From Clostridiales bacterium (GTDB taxonomy: Bacteria; Bacillota; Clostridia; Lachnospirales; WQUN01): a stretch of DNA of 13,270 nt. This document shows positions 1-5,381 of this stretch, one piece after another. The stretch is taken from positions 1 through 13,270 of the forward strand of contig JAISZF010000270.1 of assembly GCA_031269415.1 (NCBI GenBank), read 5' to 3'. The notes under the pieces were generated by a model. The model worked only from the letters and a program-made list of their open reading frames with translations. It had not been told where the DNA came from and did not search any database. Position numbers and translations under genes: made by a program. The stretch's first letter is position 1; every line of letters starts with the position of its first letter.

Positions 1-1023
1 CGCGATATTTCCTGTCCCGGCCTCAAATTTTCGCGGGGCGGGGTGGTATACGGTGCGTTCGAAGGTCACGTCGGCGATCATATTGCCGCCACCTTGGTAT
101 GGGCGCGCCTGTTCCAACAGATCGGATTTGCCATACACCGCGCCGATGCCTGTCGGCCCGAAGATTTTATGCCCGGAAAACACGAAGAAATCGGCGTCCA
201 TCGCCGTTACGTCAACCGGGATATGCGACACGGACTGCGCGCCATCCACGCACACGGGCACGCCGAAACCGTGGGCAATGGCGATCATCTCCGCCGCTGG
301 CGTTACAGTGCCCAACGCGTTGGAAACATGGGCTATGGACGCGAATTTCGTCCTCGGCCCAAACAGCGCGCCGTAAGCGGGCAGAATAACCTGACCGGTT
401 TCGTCCACAGGGGCGACGCGCAGTATCGCGCCGGTTTCCTCGGCGATTAACTGCCATGGCACTATGTTCGCGTGGTGTTCCAGTATGGTCAGCACGATCT
501 CGTCGCCGGGGCGCAGCAGCGGATTCACGTATGACTGGGCAATCAGATTCAGCCCTTCCGTGGTTCCGCGTACAAAAATAATGTCGTCCGCCGAGGGAGC
601 GCCGATAAACGCGGCTATTTTATCGCGCGCGCCCTCGAAGGCATCGGTTGAGCGCGCCGCCAGCGTATGCGCTCCGCGGTGTACGTTGGAATTCTCGTGT
701 TCATAGAAATATGTTAACCGGTCGATCACCTGACGGGGGCGCTGAGTCGTCGCGGCGTTATCCAGCCATATTAACGGGTAACCGTCTACTTTTTCAGATA
801 ATATGGGGAAATCGCCGCGTATCTTCTCCACCGGAAAACCGTTTGCTCGCGCATTATCAGCTTTCGTTTTCTTTTCGGCGACGATCGTTGGGTTGTAGGC
901 GGCTGTTTGCGGCGCGGCATATTCGGGGAAGTATTCGGCCAAACGCGCGCGCAGTTCCTCCTCGCCCGGCAGACCGTAGTCCTCCGGGCGCAGAGAGGTA
1001 AACCTATCTATTGCCGTAGTCAT
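1..1023 (-). CDS. sufS: SufS-like cysteine desulfurase, predicted family 2A encapsulin cargo (partial, C-terminus outside window)
   Basis: PLP enzyme of aminotransferase class V that removes sulfur from L-cysteine, leaving alanine and an enzyme persulfide. The window holds 341 codons with no stop. From about residue 68 (IRGDFPIL) it follows E. coli SufS closely: LDNAATT at 88-94, a NSNVHRGAHT stretch, VRGTTEG, EHHANIVPW at 182-190, VDGAQSVSHIPVDV, and SGHKIFGPTGIG with the PLP lysine at K286. The active-site cysteine loop lies beyond the left edge and cannot be checked. Compared with SufS there are about 60 extra N-terminal residues, containing GLPGEEELRARLAEYFPEY and then a polar, probably disordered linker. 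Family 2A encapsulin cargo desulfurases are known to carry an extended N-terminus for packaging; here it is short. The ATG lies inside the end of the shell gene (20-base overlap), has GGAG six bases upstream, and has an in-frame stop at 1039-1041, so no longer start is possible. Function in a shell is inferred from this extension and the neighbour. Confidence 0.93.
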   Translation of the reverse strand, partial: MTTAIDRFTSLRPEDYGLPGEEELRARLAEYFPEYAAPQTAAYNPTIVAEKKTKADNARANGFPVEKIRGDFPILSEKVDGYPLIWLDNAATTQRPRQVIDRLTYFYEHENSNVHRGAHTLAARSTDAFEGARDKIAAFIGAPSADDIIFVRGTTEGLNLIAQSYVNPLLRPGDEIVLTILEHHANIVPWQLIAEETGAILRVAPVDETGQVILPAYGALFGPRTKFASIAHVSNALGTVTPAAEMIAIAHGFGVPVCVDGAQSVSHIPVDVTAMDADFFVFSGHKIFGPTGIGAVYGKSDLLEQARPYQGGGNMIADVTFERTVYHPAPRKFEAGTGNIA

Positions 1024-1954
1024 AGTATTCTCCGACCTCTACGTCTTCCAGAACCGCAAGGGCGTCGTCCGCGAGGATTGCCGCCGAGCAGTACAGCGAG
1101 AGCAGATACGACGCGACGCCCTGATCGTTGATTCCGCGAAACCGCACCGACAGGCCGCGCCCCTGATCATTCGGGAGGTTGGTTTGATACAGGCCGATAA
1201 CGCCGCGCTTATTTTCACCCGTCCGCAGCAAAAGGATATTTGTTTTACCGGCTTTGGACTTGGGATTTTTCAATCCGTCCACGAAGAGTTTATCCGTCGG
1301 GATAATCGGAACGCCGCGCCACGCCGTGAACGTGCCGCCTTGCAGGCTGACCGACAGCGGAGGCACTCCGCGCCTTGTGCATTCGCGCAAAAACGCGGCA
1401 ATAGCCCGCGGGTGCGCGAGGAAAAACGACGGTTCCTTCCAGACCTTTGTGAGCAGTTCATCCAAGTCGTCCGGCGTGGGCGCTTCACCTAGAGGCTTTA
1501 CGCGCTGCGAATCCGCCGCGTTTTTTAATAAACCGTAGTCGTCGTTATTGATAAGCTGGCTTTCCTGACGCTCTCGCAGACTCTCGGCAGCCAGTCTGAT
1601 CTGTTCCTCGGTCTGATCGTAGGGCGAGCTGTATACGTCTGAAACCGATGTATCCACATTTAGAATAGTAGATATTGAATTCAGCAGATATTCCCTGGGG
1701 CGGTTCTGATATTCGATGAACCCTTCCGGAATCTCCTGATTATCCGCCAATTTGCTGCACAGCACATCCAGCGGCGTATCGCCTTCCACGACTTTGTTAA
1801 CACGGTATATGCCTGTTTCCAATCCTTTGAACTCTAAAAACTTAGGCAGCCACTTGGGCGTAATAGCCGCGTATTGCGGCGGGGTTTTGGTTACATTCGC
1901 CAGTTGATAGGCGGCCTCGCGCCCCAGCGCGTTCTTGCCGTTATTCAGCGCCAT
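1004..1954 (-). CDS. srpI: Family 2A encapsulin shell protein (SrpI type)
   Basis: Protein of 316 residues that I recognise as the HK97-fold shell subunit of family 2A encapsulins, resembling cyanobacterial SrpI along its whole length. Landmarks: an N-arm with AAYQLANVTKTPPQ, then ITPKWLPKFL, GIYRVNKV, NRPREYLL, VSDVYSSPYDQTEEQIRLA, INNDDYGLL, APTPDDLDELLTKVWKEPSFFLAHP (the P-domain core), RGVPIIPTDK, and the C-terminal GLSVRFRGI...ASYLLSLYCSAA...DDALAVLEDVEV. There is no cyclic-nucleotide-binding insertion, which would mark family 2B, and the length fits 2A. Such subunits assemble into icosahedral protein shells in the cytosol; family 2A shells enclose cysteine desulfurase and have been reported to hold elemental sulfur. 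The start has a near-perfect ribosome binding site (AAGGAGGT, about six bases before ATG), the strongest in the operon, as expected for a protein needed in many copies. The gene is preceded by the MoeZ-like gene (23-base gap) and overlaps the desulfurase start by 20 bases. Confidence 0.96.
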   Translation of the reverse strand: MALNNGKNALGREAAYQLANVTKTPPQYAAITPKWLPKFLEFKGLETGIYRVNKVVEGDTPLDVLCSKLADNQEIPEGFIEYQNRPREYLLNSISTILNVDTSVSDVYSSPYDQTEEQIRLAAESLRERQESQLINNDDYGLLKNAADSQRVKPLGEAPTPDDLDELLTKVWKEPSFFLAHPRAIAAFLRECTRRGVPPLSVSLQGGTFTAWRGVPIIPTDKLFVDGLKNPKSKAGKTNILLLRTGENKRGVIGLYQTNLPNDQGRGLSVRFRGINDQGVASYLLSLYCSAAILADDALAVLEDVEVGEYYDYGNR

Positions 1955-1977
1955 TCCGTACCTCCTTGAATTTTTGA

Positions 1978-3150
1978 TTAATATTGCGGCAGACTTCTGT
2001 CCACGTCACGCGCCCATGAGTTCACGCCGTCCAGCAGGTTATACATTTTACCCTTATATCCGGCTTGGCGCAAGGCCCTAATCGCGAATACGCTGCGCTG
2101 GCCGATCTTGCACAGAAACACGGTATCTGCCGAAGGATCCAGCTCATGTACGCGGCGTTCCATCTGTCCGAGAGGGATGTATTTAGAGCCGGGGAAAGGA
2201 GCGATGGCGCGTTCGTGCGGCTCGCGTATGTCTATAATTTGCAGGCGATCGCCGCGGTCAATCCGTGTTTTCAATTCACGCGCGGTCAGAACGTCTATCG
2301 GCTCCTCACCCTTATCCTTTTTCAGCCCGCAGAACTCCTCATAGTCAATCAGCTCATGAATGGAAGGGTTTTGCCCGCAGATTGGACAGTTCGGCTCCTT
2401 CTCCAGTTTCACCTCATGGAAGCGCATACGCCAAGCGTCAAACAACAACAGCCGACCGATCAGCGTGTCCCCGCCACCCACAATTAATTTGAGCGTTTCG
2501 CACGCTTGAATAGTGCCGACAATGCCGGGCAGCACGCCCATTACGCCGCCTTCCCCGCAGGAAGGCACAAGACCGGGCGGCGGAGGGGATGGAAACAGGC
2601 ATCGGTAACACGGACCGTGTTTGGCGTGGAACACACTGGCCTGGCCCTCAAATTGGAAGATGGAACCATACACATTGGGTATCCCGAGCAGTACCGCCGC
2701 GTCGTTGACCAGGTATCGCGTTTGATAATTGTCTGTTCCGTCCGCCACTATGTCGTAGTCCTTTAGGATTTGAAGCGCGTTCGATGAATTCAGCATGGTG
2801 TTGTAAGTAACCAGTTTGACATCCGGGTTCAGGTTTTTAATACGATCGGCGGCTGAAGCGACCTTTGGGCGGTCGATATCCCGGGTGCCGTGGATAATCT
2901 GGCGCTGAAGGTTGGACGCCTCCACCGTATCGAAATCCACTATACCCAGAGTGCCCACGCCGGCGGCGGCCAGATAGAGCGCCATCGGCGCGCCAAGACC
3001 GCCAGTGCCCACAATCAGCACCTTTGCGGCGCGGATGCGCGCCTGCCCTTCGATCCCTATTTCCGGCAGCAGCAGATGTCGGCTGTATCGTGAAATCTCC
3101 GCGTTTGATAATTCGGAAACGCGTCTGTCCTGAATAACACTGCTGATCAT
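1978..3150 (-). CDS. moeZ: MoeZ-type sulfur carrier adenylyltransferase/sulfurtransferase (ThiF/MoeB domain plus rhodanese domain)
   Basis: Two-domain enzyme of 390 residues. Residues about 13-275 are a ThiF/MoeB E1-like adenylyltransferase: RYSRHLLLPEIG, nucleotide loop GTGGLGAP (48-55), DFDTVEASNLQRQ (72-84), K96, DGTDN (137-141), a zinc site made by CYRC (181-184) and CPIC (255-258), and the cysteine in SCGEGGVMGVLPG (C198). Residues about 283-390 are a rhodanese domain with active loop CKIGQRS (C347), ending DGVNSWARDVD. Proteins of this build activate the C-terminal glycine of a MoaD/ThiS-like carrier with ATP and then place sulfur on it as a thiocarboxylate; Mycobacterium MoeZ does so for CysO. 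The start ATG overlaps the stop of the carrier gene (ATGA), so the two are likely translated in a coupled way: no well-spaced ribosome binding site is present (AAGG lies only three bases before ATG). In this context the most likely sulfur donor is the desulfurase, which is inference. Confidence 0.95.
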   Translation of the reverse strand: MISSVIQDRRVSELSNAEISRYSRHLLLPEIGIEGQARIRAAKVLIVGTGGLGAPMALYLAAAGVGTLGIVDFDTVEASNLQRQIIHGTRDIDRPKVASAADRIKNLNPDVKLVTYNTMLNSSNALQILKDYDIVADGTDNYQTRYLVNDAAVLLGIPNVYGSIFQFEGQASVFHAKHGPCYRCLFPSPPPPGLVPSCGEGGVMGVLPGIVGTIQACETLKLIVGGGDTLIGRLLLFDAWRMRFHEVKLEKEPNCPICGQNPSIHELIDYEEFCGLKKDKGEEPIDVLTARELKTRIDRGDRLQIIDIREPHERAIAPFPGSKYIPLGQMERRVHELDPSADTVFLCKIGQRSVFAIRALRQAGYKGKMYNLLDGVNSWARDVDRSLPQY

Positions 3151-3437
3151 ATGCCTTGGAATCCGCCTCCCGCGATCGCGGGTATCATCATAATAGCGTC
3201 GCCGTCCGAAACCGGCGTATCAACTCCATTCATGTTCCTTATGTTAGTGTCGCCGAGATAGAGATTGATAAACGAACGCAGCTTCCCACCGTCATCGAAG
3301 AGATGCCGTCGTATATCCGGATAGGCGCACGCCAGCGACGCGATCGCCTCGCTGACAGTGGCGCCTTCAACGCGAACCTCCGATTGGCGGTCGGTAAACT
3401 CGCGGAGTGCCGTTGGAATTTGAATTGTTATTGCCAT
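3147..3437 (-). CDS. cysO: CysO/MoaD-type sulfur carrier protein with residues after the diglycine
   Basis: Small ubiquitin-like carrier of 96 residues. It aligns with Mycobacterium CysO from the first strand (MAITIQIPTALREFT) through KLRSFINLYLGD and SDGDAIMMIPAIAGG. In CysO the chain ends at AVAGG, and that terminal glycine receives the sulfur. Here the sequence continues as GFQGI after G90-G91, so the active terminus is masked unless these five (or four) residues are removed. The adjacent JAMM peptidase is the obvious candidate. Precedents for such a masked carrier trimmed by a JAMM protein are QbsE/QbsD and the Wolinella HcyS/HcyD pair. I chose the ATG at 3435-3437 because GGAGGGG sits seven bases upstream and the CysO alignment begins there; a longer reading to 3500 would add 21 unrelated residues inside the upstream gene. 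The stop overlaps the MoeZ-like start by four bases. Confidence 0.93.
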   Translation of the reverse strand: MAITIQIPTALREFTDRQSEVRVEGATVSEAIASLACAYPDIRRHLFDDGGKLRSFINLYLGDTNIRNMNGVDTPVSDGDAIMMIPAIAGGGFQGI

Positions 3438-3456
3438 GAAAAAACCCCTCCCTGAA

Positions 3457-3867
3457 TTATACGATACTGTACGGAACCGGATCGAACCGCGCCCGATCAA
3501 GCGAGAGAGACCAAGCGGTCAGGTCTTCCGCCTTGCCGGAGCGCACGGATAGGATTATATAGATGTAATATGGCAGGGCATATTCACGATCGTACTCGGA
3601 CGGCCGCGCCGGGGCGTCCGGGTGCGAATGATAAAAGCCCAATATGTCCAGACCCCGTGAACGAGCGGTTCTTTCCGCCGCCAGCAGATCATCCGGCTCA
3701 ATACGAAACCTGTGATATTGTTCCTCGGGTTCGCGCGCGTTTTCCACAGGCATTGCCTCACGTATCAGACTGCCACTGCCCAACAGCACTCCGCAGCATT
3801 CGCCGGGAAAACATCTCTCGCCTTCCGCCCGAATAACGGAATCGGCATTATTTGCCAGCCTCATCAT
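3457..3867 (-). CDS. mec: JAMM/MPN+ zinc metallopeptidase, Mec type
   Basis: Protein of about 136 residues, the usual size of bacterial single-domain JAMM peptidases. The zinc and catalytic pattern is complete: glutamate in GECCGVLLG near the N-terminus, then GFYHSHPDAPARPSEYD carrying the HxH pair, the conserved serine and the metal-binding aspartate. In Mycobacterium, Mec hydrolyses the CysO-cysteine adduct to free cysteine and carrier; related JAMM proteins trim residues from masked sulfur carriers. Both activities make sense here, because the neighbouring carrier has extra C-terminal residues and a cysteine synthase gene lies directly upstream. Start choice: the ATG at 3865-3867 has GAGAGG seven bases upstream. 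An in-frame ATG at 3880-3882 would add five residues but has only a weak, distant GGGA. The gene follows the cysteine synthase by 18 bases and precedes the carrier by 19. The enzyme should be cytosolic: no signal peptide or membrane segment is visible. Confidence 0.92.
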   Translation of the reverse strand: MMRLANNADSVIRAEGERCFPGECCGVLLGSGSLIREAMPVENAREPEEQYHRFRIEPDDLLAAERTARSRGLDILGFYHSHPDAPARPSEYDREYALPYYIYIILSVRSGKAEDLTAWSLSLDRARFDPVPYSIV

Positions 3868-3885
3868 ATTCTCGCCTCTCATCCG

Positions 3886-4782
3886 TTATTCATCCCAGAA
3901 AGAATCCGACAAATACCTCGCGCCGCTGTCACAAAGCACCGTTACCACGACGGAACCCTCCGGCAGCGTTTGCGCCAAGCTGAGCGCGGCGTACGCGTTT
4001 CCCCCGGAACTGATACCCACAAACAGCCCTTCTTCTCTGGCCAGCCCGCGCGTCATCGTATACGCGTCTTCCGTCCTAATTTGTATACATGAATCAATTA
4101 AGGCTTGATCATAAATACCTGGAAGGATTGTGGAGGCCATGTGTTTTGTGCCTTCTATACCGTGGAAAGGCGAATCGGGCTGAACAGCTATCGCCCGAAT
4201 ATCTTTATTATATTCCTTAAGCCGCCTAGTTACACCCATAAACGTGCCCGACGTCCCCATGCCAGCGATAAAATGTGTTACCTTGCCATGCGTTTGGTTC
4301 CAGATCTCAACGGCGGTGGTTTCGTAATGCGCCAATGAATTCGCGGGGTTATCGTACTGATTGGGGTAAAAATAACATTCGGGCCGGCTTTGCGCCGCTT
4401 CCCGAGCCGCGAGCAGCGCGCCGTCCGAACCCTCCAAAGGACTGGTTTCCACAACCTCAGCGCCGAACAAACGCATCATACGCTTGCGTTCAAGGCTGCA
4501 GTTACTCGGTAAGAATAGCTTTACGCGATACCCGAGTGCTGCTCCCATCATGGCGAAGGCTATTCCGGTGTTGCCGCTCGTGGCGTCTAATATGGTTTTG
4601 TGGCGAGTTAAAGCGCCGCGTTTTATCCCGTCCAGCAGCATGGCGCGGGCGGCGCGGTCTTTTACGGAGCCGCTGGGATTGAAATATTCCGCTTTAGCGT
4701 ATATCCCGACGCCGGAGGTTTCTTTTGAAAGGCTGGAGAGCCGGATCAGTGGAGTGTTTCCGACTAAATCCAAGATAGACAT
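3886..4782 (-). CDS. cysM: PLP-dependent cysteine synthase, CysM type (predicted carrier-thiocarboxylate dependent)
   Basis: Fold-type II PLP enzyme of 298 residues, first gene of the sulfur operon. Motifs from the N-terminus: LVGNTPLIRL, NPSGSVKDR with the PLP lysine (K41), TSGNTG (68-73) for the substrate carboxylate loop, QYDNPANSLAHYETTAVEIW, the phosphate-binding GTSGT (176-180), HGIEGTKHM, GISSGGN, and DSGARYLSD near the end. It combines an activated serine (O-acetylserine or O-phosphoserine) with a sulfur donor. The chain resembles CysM more than CysK, and genes for a CysO-like carrier, MoeZ-like E1 and JAMM peptidase follow directly, so carrier thiocarboxylate rather than sulfide is the likely donor (inference). 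Which activated serine it uses cannot be told; no cysE is visible in the window. The ATG at 4780-4782 has GAGGAA seven bases upstream. A TTG at 4795-4797 would extend the chain by five residues but would destroy that site. Confidence 0.92.
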   Translation of the reverse strand: MSILDLVGNTPLIRLSSLSKETSGVGIYAKAEYFNPSGSVKDRAARAMLLDGIKRGALTRHKTILDATSGNTGIAFAMMGAALGYRVKLFLPSNCSLERKRMMRLFGAEVVETSPLEGSDGALLAAREAAQSRPECYFYPNQYDNPANSLAHYETTAVEIWNQTHGKVTHFIAGMGTSGTFMGVTRRLKEYNKDIRAIAVQPDSPFHGIEGTKHMASTILPGIYDQALIDSCIQIRTEDAYTMTRGLAREEGLFVGISSGGNAYAALSLAQTLPEGSVVVTVLCDSGARYLSDSFWDE

Positions 4783-4843
4783 ATAAGCGTTCCTCAATAA
4801 ATTATTTATTAAAACATATATATTTAATATATTTTGTTGTTAC

Positions 4844-4872
4844 AGTATATTCCGATTGTTGGATTACGTCAA
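4844..4872 (-). promoter_or_regulatory. Sigma-A-type promoter of the sulfur/encapsulin operon
   Basis: Read on the minus strand: -35 TTGACG (4867-4872), a spacer of exactly 17 bases, and -10 TATACT (4844-4849). Each box differs from consensus at one position. Transcription would begin near 4837, giving a leader of about 55 very AT-rich bases before the cysM-type ATG at 4782. No other comparably good promoter was noticed inside the operon, and gene gaps are all 23 bases or less, so this probably drives all six genes. Confidence 0.72.
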
Positions 4873-4910
4873 GAGGTTTTACGAAGAGTATTTGCATTGG
4901 TCAATGGATG

Positions 4911-4958
4911 AAAAAATGAGCCGTCTCAAACCAATTTCTTGGCTTTGCGGCGGCTCAT
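4911..4958 (-). terminator. Rho-independent terminator after the small membrane protein gene
   Basis: Perfect 8-base inverted repeat ATGAGCCG (4916-4923) and CGGCTCAT (4951-4958). The interior can pair further through CCAA (4931-4934) and TTGG (4939-4942). On the minus strand the hairpin is followed by six T residues (complement of 4911-4916). It begins seven bases after the stop codon of the gene at 4965-5288 and ends before the sulfur operon promoter, so it insulates that operon from spoIIE-side transcription. Confidence 0.8.
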
Positions 4959-4964
4959 CGCGGA

Positions 4965-5288
4965 TTACATCGCTGTCAGCAAATACGCCAGCGTAATACA
5001 CGCGGTCAGAAGCGTCAGGTTCAGCGCGATGTGAATCTTAATGCTGCGCTTTTTTCGCGCCAGCTCTTCCTTTACCATGTCCAACTCAAATTCCGGGGCA
5101 AAGTGGATATATGTGTCATGCCCGCAGCGTTTCTTAGACAAATGTGAGCCGATAATCCTCTCGGCCTCAGCCACGAAATCCACCGGGATTTTATTTTCGG
5201 GTATATTCTTCTTAACAATAAATATCGCCTGATCAAAGAATTTTGAATTATCGCCGTTTATCAGAACTACCTTGTTCTGCTCCGTCAT
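4965..5288 (-). CDS. Small C-terminally anchored membrane protein of unknown function
   Basis: Predicted protein of 107 residues that I cannot assign. The first 80 residues are soluble and mixed in charge (NKVVLINGDNSKFFDQAIFIVKK and VDFVAEAERIIGSHLSKK are the most structured-looking parts, probably alternating strand and helix). They are followed by a basic patch ELARKKRSIK and one hydrophobic segment of about 20 residues that ends the chain, so it looks like a tail-anchored protein with its main part in the cytosol. I chose the ATG at 5286-5288 because GGAGG lies eight bases upstream; an ATG at 5303 and a GTG at 5309 lack such a site. The gene follows spoIIE by 93 bases on the same strand with no clear terminator or promoter between them, and has a strong terminator behind it. 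Co-expression with spoIIE, hence a sporulation link, is possible but not shown. Confidence 0.75.
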   Translation of the reverse strand: MTEQNKVVLINGDNSKFFDQAIFIVKKNIPENKIPVDFVAEAERIIGSHLSKKRCGHDTYIHFAPEFELDMVKEELARKKRSIKIHIALNLTLLTACITLAYLLTAM

Positions 5289-5381
5289 CAGCCGCGCCTC
5301 CATAGCCACATCAATTTTCCAATTTATACTAGGAGTCTTAACGGTTTTTTTTGAATTTATACCTTGACAGACGCGGAAACA

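Noticed and set aside
43..706. Plus-strand open frames opposite the desulfurase
   Set aside because: They are arginine- or proline-rich shadow frames without ribosome sites, and the minus strand carries an unmistakable SufS-like protein.
1004..1954. Prophage capsid protein
   Set aside because: The HK97-like shell gene has no other phage genes around it and matches SrpI along its length, with a desulfurase next to it.
1978..3150. Assignment as molybdopterin (MoeB) or thiamine (ThiF) enzyme
   Set aside because: No molybdopterin or thiamine genes are nearby, and the C-terminal rhodanese plus CysO-like, JAMM and CysM-type neighbours fit the MoeZ role better; dual use cannot be excluded.
3438..3500. 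Longer start for the sulfur carrier at 3500
   Set aside because: Adds 21 residues with no family match, overlaps the JAMM gene, and ignores the strong GGAGGGG site before the ATG at 3437.
5331..5360. Two GTATAAATT copies (minus strand) between spoIIE and the small gene as a promoter or regulatory repeat
   Set aside because: No matching -35 at proper distance; copies are short and in AT-rich DNA.
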